DNA from: Zizania palustris
Taxonomy: Eukaryota > Streptophyta > Magnoliopsida > Poales > Poaceae
DNA length: 64,000 nt
Assembly: GCA_019279435.1 (NCBI GenBank)
Contig: JAAALK010000081.1
Span: 26,748,457-26,812,456 of the forward strand
Direction of reading: 5' to 3'
Made by a program: the position numbers and the translations under genes
Shown here: positions 53,579 to 64,000 of the stretch, piece by piece
How positions within the stretch are numbered: position 1 is the first letter of the stretch
How the letters are laid out: each line of letters starts with the position of its first letter
Notes under the pieces: generated by a model
Told to the model about the DNA's origin: nothing
Database searches by the model: none
What the model saw: the letters and a program-made list of their open reading frames with translations, nothing else

Positions 53579-55525
53579 TGTTAGAATAAACCCAGCGATG
53601 TTGCTGATGACGTGTGTACGTCGTCAAGATGTACATGTATGTGCGTATGTGTCTTGGCAGCTTGTGAGGCGTGTGTGAGTGCGAGACTCGATCGCAGCGT
53701 GTGCATGCAGGAGCTTCGTGTATGTCGCGGAGGGGCTGCGCGTGAGTTTGTTTCTCCATGTGTGCATTAGTTAGAGAAGAGTTAGGACCGTTTGTTTGCA
53801 TGTGTGCATGCGTAGTGTAGGATAGTTGCATGGCGTTCCATGCGGGTTGTGCTAGGCTATAAAACACAGTGTTATCACTTGGTTATTTGTAGCTGAGTTG
53901 AGCAGCGTTTCGTCGTGCAAAAACTAGAGCATTGTTCATCTTCAACCTTCAACCATGTAAGAAAAGAGAGCGAGCGATTCGAGGGGCTGAGCCAACATTT
54001 GGTATCAGAGCTTATCGAGGAGAGGGGCGACAGCTGGCGGCGCAGCGTTGTTGGGGGCGGCTGGTAGGGCCACGACATGGAACACGTGTGATGCTCGGCG
54101 TGTGTGCGGCGGCCAACGTCGTGTGCCGACGGGCGTGAGTCACCTAGACAAGAAGATGGCGTTCGTCGGTGATGGGCGTGTATTGCTTGGAGGAGGCGTT
54201 TGTGCGTTGAAGAAGATGGCCGTAGAGGCGGCCGCAACGGCATGTGTCGCCGGAGACAAGGAAGAGGATGGTGGCTGCGCTCACGCGGAGAAGACGGCGC
54301 GTGGTCGCCGGAGATCAGCGGCGTGTGGTTGCCGGATCAACGGCATGTGGTCACCGGAGACGATGAAGACTGCATGTGTCACCAAGAGAAGAGGCGTATG
54401 TGCGACTGGGGATGTGTGTCGCCCATCAAATGAAGTTGCGTTCGGAGCGTAGCGAGATGGCGTTGTTCAACGCCGACAAGGAAGCGACGTTCTAGTGGGT
54501 GTGGAACAGCGATGCTGAGTTGAGCAGCGTTTCGTTGTGCAAAAACTAGAGCATTGTTCATCTTCAACCTTCAGCCATGTAAGAAAAGAGAGTGAGCGAT
54601 CCGAGGGGCTGAGCCAACATTTGGTATCAGAGCTCGTCGAGGAGAGGGGCGGCGGCCGGCGACACAGCGTCGTTGGTGGTGGCTGGTAGGACCGTGACAT
54701 GGAATGCGCGTGATGCTCGACGTGTGTGCGGCGGCCAACGTCATGCGCCGACGGGACAAGAAGATGGTGTTCGTCGGTGATGGCCATGTATCGCTTGGAG
54801 GAGGCGTTTGTGCGCCGAAGAAGATGGCCGTAGAGGCGGCCACAACAGCGTGTGTTGCCGGAGACAAGGAAGAGGACGGTGGTTGCGCTCACGCAGAGAA
54901 GACGGCGCGTGGTCGCCGGATCAGCGGCATGTGGTCGCCAGAGATGATGAAGACGGCATGTGTCGCCAAGAGAAGAGGCGTATGTGCGCCCGGGGATGTG
55001 TGTCGCCCATCGAATGAAGTTGCGTTCGGAGCGCGGCGAGATGGTGTCGTTCAGCGCCGACAAGGAAGCGACGTTCTAGTGAGCGCGAAACGGCGGTGCT
55101 GGGTTTAGGGGGAGATTGTTAGAATAAACCCAGCGATGTCGCTGATGACGTGTGTACGTCGTCAAGATGCGCGTGTGTGCGTATGTGTCTTGGCAGCCTG
55201 TGAGGCGTGCGTGAGTGTGAGACTCGGTCGCAGCGCGTGCATGCAGGAGCTTCACGTACGTCGTGGAGGAGCTGCGCGTGAGTTTGTTGCTCCGTGTGTG
55301 CATTAGTTAGAGAATAGTTAGGAGGACTGGTTGTTTGCATGTGTGCATGATAGTTGCATGGCGTTCCATGCGGGTTGTGCTAGGCTATAAAACGCAATGT
55401 AATCAGTTGGTTATTTGTAGCCGAGTTGAGCAGCGTTTCGTCGTGCAAACATTAGAGCACTGGTCATCTTCAACCTTCAGCCATGTAAGAAAAGAGAGTG
55501 AGCGATCCGAGGGACTGAGCCAACA
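53579..55525 (+). mobile_element. Non-autonomous LTR retrotransposon with internal duplication, duplication AGGTT
   Basis: A 5' LTR (53579-53997) and 3' LTR (55117-55525) start TGTTAGAATAAACCCAGCG and end CTGAGCCAACA. AGGTT flanks both sides (53574-53578, 55526-55530). A primer-binding site tttggtatcagagc follows the 5' LTR and a purine tract ttagggggagat precedes the 3' LTR. Between them about 600 bp is present twice: a third piece, the last ~110 bp of an LTR with its own primer-binding site, lies at 54515-54640. The interior encodes no gag or pol, only GC-rich low-complexity frames duplicated in step. Confidence 0.9.
54515..54640 (+). repeat. Partial third LTR end plus second primer-binding site
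   Basis: Repeats the last part of the LTR (ttgagcagcgtttcgt... to ctgagccaaca, ending about 54618) followed by tttggtatcagagct. It marks the junction of a tandem duplication whose two halves are about 53890-54505 and 54515-55100. Confidence 0.85.
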
Positions 55526-55647
55526 AGGTTGCCGCCACAGTAGTTCTTCATAAACTTATTTATTGATATATACTCAGAGGAGTAAATCCCTGGAAGTAAG
55601 GATAGTGCAGACAAGAGAAGCTGCTTATACATCCCCTACATACCTAG

Positions 55648-58600
55648 CTAGCTAGGTGAGCATCCAGCTCCACCATAGTAGAATTCCAGGCCGCCATCAG
55701 TGTCAGGTTGGCCTAGCTGTTTGCATTCTGGGTATGTTTCTGCCATGAAAATCATGGTGAGATCGGGTGCAAGAAGCTGATTAGACATGTGAGCTACCAT
55801 CGCATTGATGAAGTAAGCAGCTTTGCCCCGGCCTTCTTCAGGCGATCTACCACTGCCCATTGGCGGGAAGGGCTCGCCGGGTGCAGCATTTGTGATGCCA
55901 CCCCAGCTCACAATGCTGGCAGCTTCGTACATGTGAGGGAGAAGCTGGTTTGGCCAGTACCCAACCAGTTCTTCATCTTCTCCGAATAGCAAGTACCAGT
56001 TCTCATCTTGTGCCTGCAAGATTTGCACCAAGAAATCCTAATGTTGTGTTTGGTTCAGCGGAGAATGAAATGGGACGGTTCAAAACCGTCTCGTTCGGTA
56101 AAAAAATTGGTACCATGTGGTTCAGTATCTATAGGAAATATTCTATTTTTTGATCATTTGGTTCCACTCGATTCCATCTTATCTCTCAAACCAAACAATT
56201 GTATCACTTCGTATTCAGGAACCATTCAATCCCGTTTCTCTACATCCACCAAACTAAATACAATCTAATAGGCTACATCCGAGCTATAAGATTTTATATA
56301 TTTTTTTTGAAATTTCAAATTTAGATAGCATCGTCGAGAAATTATAAAATGTGATCTCCTGTTGACAGAGAATCTGTCGGTATTTGAAATGTTGACAGAG
56401 TCTGTCTCTGTCGACAGAAGCTCCGTCGACATTTCAAATGCCGTTACAATTTCTTGACGACGCTATTCAGATTTGATTTTTTTTTAAAAAAAATACTTAT
56501 AAGAAAATTCAAGGTGCACGTGTGCATATATCAAGGTACGTAACCGACCGCCGACTAGATTCAATAAAGCTTCCTTTATAAAAAAGAGAGAGGTATGCAC
56601 GCGAGAGTTGTCGCGAGGGTTTTACCTTGTAAACTCTAACTTGGATCACCATGTCATTGCCGTCGACCATGGAAGGAGGCTCCACAATGTTTCCAGCAAC
56701 AACATTGGAGCTGAGCTGGACAAAACCAGGGCAAAGAAGATTGACACAAGCGGCGCCATAGTTGCTCTGTTCATCAAAAGGCAGCTATGTATAGTAAGCA
56801 ATATGTTCTCATCACAAGCAATTAATCCAGAATCGATTTGATTGCGCATTGTGTTTTTGACTGATCCAGGAAATAAAGCTGCCATTTTCAAGTCATGTTC
56901 TTACCCATCCAACCTCCAGATGGACACGATCATCACCATACAGATATGGATCGACCTGTGAATCAAGAACATTACGTAAGTTATTCCGATCTTTTATAGA
57001 TTAATTGATCTATATATAAAAAAATTATGATACTTACGACCGTCCAATCTGTCTAACGGTTCAGATTTAATATCAGTCACCTATTAGCTAGTAATAGGTC
57101 ATATTCTTCTTTTAATACGTGCGGGCTCATATACATTCAGTAATTAATTAATTTCTTTGCATGCACCACAAAAAAGAAATAATCAACAAACATTCCGTGC
57201 AGGCGACATGCATGCAAATTACCTTCTATAATCAAGCCGATTAGCTCATTTTCTTTTTTAATTAATTATTTTAAATAAAAGAAATCAACAGTCGTAACGG
57301 GGTACCGTAAATGGACCCCATATATAAATCCAGTCAAACTAGCATGACTTATATACTATATAAGAGTGACGCTTAGTAATGTTTTGACAAGAAAAAAACA
57401 TTTTTTTCTCTCAGAAAACACAAGTTCAGATAGATTCCAGTATCAAGTGACAGGTTCTTCAGGTGGGCAACAAGGAACTTACAAACAATCCCACATACAA
57501 TCCACTTAGCTTTGTATTTTCCCCATTGTGCATTGTGAGGACTGATCCACTAGACCTTGGAGCATCTCCTGGACCAAGATCTGGTTCCCACACTGAAATT
57601 GTTGCTTGTGCACCATAATAAGAAGACAATCTTGTTGCAAAAGCTGCAAGCTACAACACAAGAAAGAAAGACAGAAAAAAAGAGAGGACTGAATTGTTGT
57701 TAAGTTTTTTCTTTCTTTGCTTCAAGACAATCTCAATCAGCTGTTCCAGCTTACATTGCCGCCACCACTGTTACCGCTTTGATACCCTCCGAATGCTCGA
57801 ATCTGACCGAAATATCTTATGCCTGATGAACTATTGTAGCTCGTAAGAACTGGCACAGTCCCATTTGGACAGTTGATGCTATCAGCTTTAGCCGATGGAG
57901 ATCTGGACTTGTTGACAGCAGATTTGCTTGGAGGAGATGGCATTGATGGTTGCACCTGCGTATTTCAGAACAAAGGCATAGGAGAAACAAAAGCGAGCGG
58001 GTGATTTTACCGTCCTTGAGGGTGTCAAGAGGTACTAAATCTGAGTCGTTGATTACCCTCGTCGAACGATTCAGATCATGCGGTACCTAATAGTACTTGG
58101 CTGCTCAAAAATGGTATCTCTACTTCTGGGACAAGGTGGAAGGGCATTGTAATAAATTCGCGTCGAAAAACTACACAAGAACTAGGTGGCCAGGTGGAGC
58201 GTCGGGCCGATCTAGGGCGGTGTGGCTGAATTGTGGTATTTGGAAGCCTGAATGCCAGTTTTAACGCTAAAAATTATGATACCTTAAGGAACCCAACAAA
58301 AAAACATGTTGAAACAAAAGCAAACAACGCATTCCAAGATTACGAGTGCTAAGAGATACCACACAAATTTAGTGTTAACTTTGGTACTTCTTAATATCCG
58401 AGACACCAATACGTACCAAAATTAACACTAAAATCACAGTACTACATTCTCAAAGACGGTAAAATTTTCTCAAGATTATATACGCAGAAACGCGATCAAA
58501 CTCTTGCATCAGAGGGACCTCAATACCTGATAAGTGTGATTCTTCACATAAGGAAGCCGAAAAGATGGCTGCTCATAGAAATCAACACACTGAAACTGCT

Positions 58601-58801
58601 GTCCATATTCAGTCTGCAACTTTTTCAGAAAAGAGATCATCGCGACACTTTTGCAGGTAGAAATTTAGAGTTTAGAAAAAGGAGGAGGAGGAGGACGAGA
58701 ACCTGAATCGTCTTGACAGTCGCTTCCGTTGCTGGTTGCAAAGAGATCAGGAGCACACAAACTAGAAGAAATGCAACTCCCGACCATGTTTTGCACCTCA
58801 T
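55648..58801 (-). CDS. Neprosin-domain (DUF239) secreted protein, seven exons
   Basis: A predicted secreted protein of the neprosin family; some members are Glu-dependent prolyl endopeptidases, but most plant members are uncharacterised. Minus-strand exons in order: 58801-58703, 58613-58527, 57955-57755, 57650-57483, 56955-56905, 56766-56626, 56013-55648, all with GT..AG introns, joining to 370 residues. Residues 1-28 are a clear signal peptide (VAFLLVCVLLISL). Next come an activation-type segment (KNHTYQ, CPNGTVPVL), then the neprosin core: YYGAQATISVW, GLYVGLFVDPYLYGDD, CPGFVQLSS, a WYLLFGEDEELVGYWP block, VSWGGI and a C-terminal GGAGCSPS. The ATG at 58801 is chosen because it starts the signal peptide. 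An in-frame ATG at 58867 would put a basic stretch before it. The catalytic glutamates were not assigned. Confidence 0.9.
56042..56265. mobile_element. Tourist-like MITE in the neprosin intron (TAA duplication)
   Basis: Ends tgttgtgtttggttcagcgg and, in reverse, gattgtatttagtttggtgg; TAA at 56039-56041 and 56266-56268. Interior repeats 'aaatgggac / gttccactcg'. It lies directly upstream of the last exon's acceptor. Confidence 0.65.
56303..56486. mobile_element. Fold-back MITE in the neprosin intron
   Basis: Outer arms of about 38 bp (aaatttcaaatttagatagc... and ...gctattcagatttgattttt in inverted orientation) enclose repeated 'gttgacagag' / 'ctctgtcgacag' words, so nearly the whole element folds on itself. 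Confidence 0.6.
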
Positions 58802-58994
58802 TTTCTTGAGTTCTCTCTGTTTTTTTTTCACCTTCAGACTCCTGGACTGCACAGCAGTCAGAAGCACTGAATAAATCGGCAGTCCTTTGCAAAAAAAAAG
58901 TATGCATTTATGCGGGGAAAAAAATCAACATATTGCATTATCCCCTCGCGCGTATAGAGGAATAAACGAGTGCCATATTGCTATATATCCGAAT

Positions 58995-59301
58995 GATTCC
59001 GGTAGGTATTTGATAATATTTGGAAGTATTAAAAGCGGACCATTTATAAGACTCATTTATAATCGGTAGATTATTCGCGGGACGAATTTAATGAGTCTGA
59101 TTATGCCGTGATTTGACAGTGTGATGCTACGGTAAATATCTGCTAATCATGGATTAATTAGGTTTAATGGATCCGTTTCGCGGATTATCCTCTGATTCTG
59201 TAATTATTTTATGATTAGTTCATGTTTAGTCCTTCGAATTGATGTCCAGATATCTGACGTGTCACGGACTAAATTTTAGTCCATGGATCCAAACACCCCT
59301 T
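58995..59301. mobile_element. MITE of the 22200-22556 family, flanked by a 38-bp direct repeat
   Basis: Contains 'attattcgcgggacgaatttaatgagtc', 'catggattaattaggtttaatgg' and 'cacggactaaattttagtcc', matching the family at 22200 and 23997. The flanking sequence 'catattgctat...cgaatgattccggtaggtattt' is present on both sides (58977-59011, 59310-59343). Confidence 0.65.
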
Positions 59302-59344
59302 AAGTGTGTACCATATTGCTATTCGAATGATTCCGGTAGGTATT

Positions 59345-61228
59345 TAACACCCAGAAAACTGATAATTTGCTTGATAATCCTTTTGATTATAATATTATTT
59401 TATTCTCAGACAATAACATATGGAGATAATGATGTCAAAAACACGAAACCATTTATCGGTGGTAGTACATTATCAAATATCTCCATTCAAGACATTGATA
59501 AATAAATAAATCTCTCTATTTAAGACATTGATAAATAAATAAATAAATAGCAAAATCGTGCAATAACACATATTTTACTTGTTCTTATTTTGATATTTTT
59601 TAGATTCATCTATATATCAATGAATCTAAATATATATATGACAATTGTCGTTTAATTAATAAGACTGTGGATATTGAAGTCCCAAAATTGCACTCTCTGA
59701 TAGTGTATTTGAAGTAGTTCTTCGAATTACTTATCATATGCAACCGAAACAAGTTCTTGTTAATGAGAAAAAGGGTGGGTTGAATGTAGGTGTTGTTCCT
59801 ATTTTGCCCGAGAAATTCGAATTAGCGCCGTCCGACTGTATATGTATTTAGATTTACTGATCTTTAAATAAATCTAGAAAATATTAGAATAACTTATAGT
59901 AAGAAACGGAGAGAGTAAACGCTTCTCAAGTTAGCCATGTTTATATCTATATCAAAACAAGTGAGTAATAAGTGCACAATCTTTTAAAATAAATTTCCCT
60001 AACTCGATCGATTTTCACCAAAAGATAATCATGTTTTCTCGATATATTTAACTACTCTTTTAGAAAACATGTTTTTTTTTTCAAATTTTCAAATCATCTG
60101 TTCAAAAATTTTACATCATACTAGCTAACTTTTTACATGTAACAAAGAAATATTCCGAGAAAGATTAGGGGAAGAAGGATCACACACCGGCTGATCAATT
60201 GTGACTTAAGATGAACTAGTCAACATGACGAGGACATCACAAGCTGGGGTATGACCATTCTTATAATTTATAATAAACAATCCAAGGTGTATGTATTCTA
60301 TATTAGATTTTACATTTTATTTATTTGAACCATGTACACTACACCATGAAATGTGTTGCTATTCAATTACGGAAATACTTACATGGATAAAACGACATGC
60401 TGAGAGCACATCAAGGCAATGAAACATTATGGAAGTTGATTGGGGACCAAATCAAGGCCATCCAAAGATAATATATAAGTTTAAGACGTTACTTTTATAA
60501 AAGAATGTGGAGATAAAGTATTACATATCTTAGACTTGGACTTGGACTCAGACTCAGACTCAGACTGCAAAGAGAACACTAGATTAAAACGTGCATAACT
60601 TTTACATGGAAGGCCCAATTTGGATGATCTTGGACTTTTTGGAAAGTTTGAGAAGTCTTCTTTCAAACGGATCAAGCTACACATCTAGATTTGGTTCGAG
60701 CAAATCACAATCACAATTAGAAAAAAACAATGCTTTTACTTATTCAGTCCGAAACCGATAGGCTTGTAACTGAGTTGTATTCATCTAGGATTCTATTTGG
60801 ATGACTCCTACACATCCCTAGCCTCTTAAATACCCCTATATATATAGAAGTAGCCGACCCTAGCAAACTTGACTGTTTATTTTCGAAATTAGATTGATTC
60901 AGATTGAAGTGTTATTATGCCTTCTACTGTTATTTTCGATCAGGAATTTTACCCTCTACCACTTTGTTTCGATCTGGTGTGATTGCTACTGGGAAAGTCA
61001 AGTGTTATCTGTTGTTCAATTGGGAATTAGGAGATAACAGCACCGTTTCGTGGCCGGTGACTACATGCGCAAGTGTGTGGTGTTCCAAATATCTATAGGG
61101 ACGAGATCTATTACATTGGCAGTAGGGGAACAACCGAATAATCGTCAGCGTCTCACAAGTTATCCTCCATCTACATCAAGATCAACGAGAAGATCGGACC
61201 ACCCGTATCACAACATACACCAAATATA
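59345..61228. other. Intergenic, possible LTR remnant at 60500-60900
   Basis: Mostly AT-rich without genes. 60537-60570 has a short hexamer run (gactcagactcagactcag). 60770-60900 reads gttgtattcatctagga...tacccctatatatatag...gaccctagcaaac, like the TATA and leader part of a grass LTR, but no termini or primer site were confirmed. Confidence 0.4.
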
Positions 61229-61318
61229 TTGTTACACCATATGAAATTAATTAGGTCACAAGAACAAGAAGACGAACGTAGATACAAACGCAAACATAAA
61301 CACGAAATACGTGTGAAA

Positions 61319-62957
61319 TTAGTTGACAACCACAGCAATTGGCGGACCATCGTTGGGCTCTCCTTGAGCCACCACCCTTTGATCATTCCGGTACACGTAC
61401 CTCCTCGCCAAGAACACGTAGATCACCAGCGCCACCACCTCGATGACGGCGAGGACGGCGTAGAACTTGTCGAGCTTTCCCCTGTTCAAGTTGGCACCGT
61501 CCAGCCACCCTCCACCGCCGGCGCCGGCGCCGGCGCCATTGTGGTGCCGCGTGACACGGTTGGTCAGCTGGATGAGCAGGCTGCCGAGCCACGCCGACAC
61601 GCCGAGGATGCAGTAGAAGATGGAGCTCCCGATGGACTTCATCCCCGTGGACACCTCGCCGCAGAAGAACTCGAGGAGCCCCACGAAGGAGGTGACGTCC
61701 ACAATGCCGAGGAGGAAGAACTGCGGCGTCAGCCAGAACACGGACATCGGGACCATCGATCCGGCGCCGGCGGCGTCCACGAGGCCGCTCTCCACGGCGG
61801 CGCTCTTCCTCCTCGTCTCCACCACCGCGGCGACGGTGGTGGCCGCCGCTGCGGCGACGAAGCCCACGCCGATCCGCTGCAGATTAGTGACGCCGCCGAC
61901 GTAGCCCGTCAGCCTCCGCAGCGGCGGCACGATCAGGCGGTCGTAGACGACGAGGATGGCCATCTGGAAGACTGTCGGGATGAGGAAGAGCGTCGCCGGC
62001 GAGATGTGGACGGCGCCGAGCCTGGTGTCCATGGTGTTCCCTTGCTGCACGGTGAGCGTGAGGATGAGCGGCACTGGGATGTAGCCGAGAATGGCGGCGG
62101 CGAAGATGGGCACCATCCGGAGCACGATCTTGGTCTCCTCCACCTGTGTCACGCTGCACAGCGACCACGCGCCGGCGTCATCGCCGGTCTCCACTGCCGC
62201 TCTATCCAGACACCTGAAAACGATATGATCCACGCAATGCTCCAATTACTGATAAGCTGTCAAGCTTCACACTTCAGAGGCTGCAAAATTTACCGAAATC
62301 CCTCTGTTTTTTGAAGAACTTCGAGGGCATTGGCATCATCGTCTTTGCTGATCTGCTTCAGTTCGCTTGGGTTCTCCGGCAACAAAACGTTTCTTTTCTT
62401 GAATGCCGCAACGACGACCTGATAATTAATTAATTATACACATCTTGGTCAAAAACATATATAAAAGATTAAAAGAACAGTTTTTTTAGTTGAAATCTGA
62501 ACTGAAATGATACCTGCAAGATTCTTGTGATGGGGCTGCCGGTGGGCAGCTGGTTCCTGTAGAGCGGGAAGGCGGCGGCCCAGAGCAGCAGCCCGGCCGC
62601 CACAAAGGCGGCGCAGACGGCGAAGCCGACGCCCCAGCCCTTGCTGTTCTGCGCCCACACGATGAAGACGAGGCCGAGGAAGCCGCCTGAGGAGACGGCG
62701 AAGGTGTACCAGTTGTAGAAGCTCGCCGCCTGCCGCTGCTCCACCGGGTCGGCCGGGTCGAACTGGTCCCCGCCCAGCGCCGGCAAGCACGCCCGCGCCG
62801 CGCCGTCGCCGATCGGGATCAGGTAGAGGCCCAGCAGCAGCAGGCTCAGGTTGGCGCCGCGCACTGGCTCGCAGGTGCTCGCCGCCGCCGCCGCCGCGCT
62901 GCACGGCGGCGGGTGCAGCGACGGGGCGTACGCTTGGACTGCTAGAAGGACGTAGCC
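61319..62957 (-). CDS. NPF (NRT1/PTR family) proton-coupled transporter, 5' end outside window
   Basis: Plasma- or vacuolar-membrane importer of the NPF family; substrates range from nitrate to peptides and hormones and cannot be told from sequence alone. Minus-strand exons: 62957-62514, 62418-62294, 62213-61319, joining in phase to about 488 residues. The first visible exon starts GYVLLAVQAY and contains the family motif GGDQFDPADP and several membrane helices (LSLLLLGLYLIPIGDG, FLGLVFIVWAQ, AAGLLLWAAAFPLY). The next encodes the cytoplasmic linker (FKKRNVLLPENPSEL). The last carries the C-terminal six helices and LEFFCGEVSTGMKSIGSSIF, ending at a stop at 61319. The roughly 80-100 N-terminal residues, including the ExxER-type motif, lie on one or more exons beyond 64000. 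The exons are strongly GC-biased, normal for grasses. Confidence 0.92.
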
Positions 62958-63236
62958 CTGCCACCATACAATAATACTCTTATTTTTAAAAGAAATTCTA
63001 AATTTTTGAATTGTCAGCGAATTCCCATCAATTTTGAACAAATTTCACCCCTATTTAGAAGAATTTCAGCCTGTACAAAATAATCTTGCGCATATTCATT
63101 CCTCCAATGAAAAGAGAGCAAGCAATCGCTGGGATCCGATCCTAAGTTGTTCATGTCTTTTTTACATTTGGTTCGTCTCTAAATAGACTTATCATCTTAG
63201 GATGACTTCTCATTCTTATTGCTAATCTATCTTGTA

Positions 63237-63473
63237 CTCCTTCCGTTCACATTTAAATGATACAGTTGATTTTTATCTCCACCTTTGATTATTCGTCTTA
63301 TTCAATTTTTTAAAATATCATTTATTTTGTTATAATTTATTTTATTATTGAAAGTACTTCAAATATAACTTATATTTTTGCATATTTGTATAAATTTTTT
63401 GAATATAACGAATGGTCAAACGTTAAAATGTTGAGATAAAAGTCAACTGTGTCATTGAAAAGTGAACGGGGAG
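63237..63473. mobile_element. Stowaway-like MITE
   Basis: Ends ctccttccgttcaca and, in reverse, ctccccgttcact, with TA on each side (63235-63236, 63474-63475). This is the CTCCCTCCGTTC terminus of Stowaway/Tc1-mariner MITEs in grasses. Confidence 0.8.
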
Positions 63474-63980
63474 TAGTAAATCTAATCCGAAAATGCAGTC
63501 ATCGATAGTTAAAATATATTGATAAAATATAGGTGAATTCAAATAAAAATAGATATCAAGTCATATGTTAGAAGAATCTAACTTAAAAGGAGGTTCCTTG
63601 TTAATCTATGGTCATGTCATTATTGTTTATATGTTATACTAATTAACATTATAGAAATCATCCTAATCATGTCAATGAGATTGATCGAGTTAATCCAATG
63701 GGCAATGCTAGCTGATTTTCACTTTTTGTTTCCCCAAAAAGATGGAAGAAAGTGACAAACCTCTTGTAACCACTACATGTAAATCGCACTAATAAACTTG
63801 GACGCGTGACAAGCCAATCATCAAAGTGTTGACAAGAGATAAGCTACCACTACCAGCAAGATTCTTTCTTTTTTTCCTACTCTCTTTTGAGGAAAAATAT
63901 AAGTTATATATTTACTATCTAGTACTGATTTGTTATATAGTTCACACAAATTTTGAACTACATCCTACCATTCGAGAAGT

Positions 63981-64000
63981 TATATATATATATATATATA
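63981..64000. repeat. (TA)n microsatellite
   Basis: A TA dinucleotide run of at least ten units reaching the window edge. Confidence 0.9.

Larger units (their letters stand above)
62958..64000 (-). other. Intron of the NPF gene, continuing past the window
   Basis: Begins (minus strand) with the gtggcag acceptor before 62957 and contains no exon I can find up to the window edge. It includes a Stowaway-type MITE and ends in a TA repeat. Confidence 0.6.

Noticed and set aside
54048..55108. Two similar 134-codon frames as tandem genes
   Set aside because: They are the duplicated interior of the LTR element and show no conserved domain.
24724..58801. A triterpene biosynthetic gene cluster
   Set aside because: Apart from the cyclase there is no P450, glycosyltransferase or acyltransferase; the peroxidase, neprosin and NPF genes are not known tailoring enzymes.
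61229..62314. 361-codon plus-strand frame
   Set aside because: Antisense of the NPF transporter exon; GC-rich grass exons often leave the opposite strand open.

Overview
The window is nuclear DNA of a grass, most likely an Oryza relative. The evidence is the intron-rich genes, introns packed with MITEs, TRIM, LTR, LINE and CACTA elements, and the gene families present. From memory, a monocot-type oxidosqualene cyclase next to a glutathione peroxidase recalls a locus on rice chromosome 11. That synteny is recollection and was not computed here. Two runs of about 1,000 N mark assembly gaps.

Layout. 1-7300 is a mosaic of transposon pieces: MITEs, a TTATATGA-flanked element at 4734-5662 and a PIF/Harbinger-like element at 6100-7266. 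8003-13941 is the 3' tail (last two exons) of an oxidosqualene cyclase copy on the minus strand, split by a 5-kb LINE. After gap 1 come a long LTR (14942-16873) and the 3' part of a CACTA transposon (16874-20748) that the LTR interrupts. 20749-24400 is MITE-rich. 24724-47629 holds the main gene of the window, an 18-exon oxidosqualene cyclase on the plus strand. Its first two exons occur twice, on either side of gap 2, which looks like an unmerged contig overlap. Its introns host at least two MITEs, a CACTA remnant, a Ty3/gypsy-like derivative, a copia-like element with a nested LINE tail, two further LTR elements and one intact TRIM. 49276-49990 is a long-TIR, MULE-like element. 50255-52776 is a six-exon glutathione peroxidase (plus). 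53579-55525 is a complete non-autonomous LTR element with an internal tandem duplication. 55648-58801 is a seven-exon neprosin-domain protein (minus). 61319-62957 is the 3' two-thirds of an NPF (NRT1/PTR) transporter (minus), whose 5' exon(s) lie beyond the window.

How it works together. The four host genes are ordinary single nuclear genes and no operon logic applies. The cyclase would fold 2,3-oxidosqualene into a sterol or triterpene skeleton. Its spliced model comes to 757 codons, the usual family length, but needs one extra base removed in exon 15 and uses GC instead of GT at two donors. The minus-strand tail copy and the plus-strand gene are arranged head to head, so this is a small duplicated cyclase locus largely remodelled by transposons. 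No cytochrome P450, acyltransferase or other tailoring gene is visible, so there is no evidence here of a triterpene biosynthetic cluster. I found no convincing new molecular system. The most interesting signals are the false or real tandem duplication, the paired GC splice donors, the fold-back at the LINE junction, the pol III-like boxes in the TRIM and the three-LTR-like retroelement.
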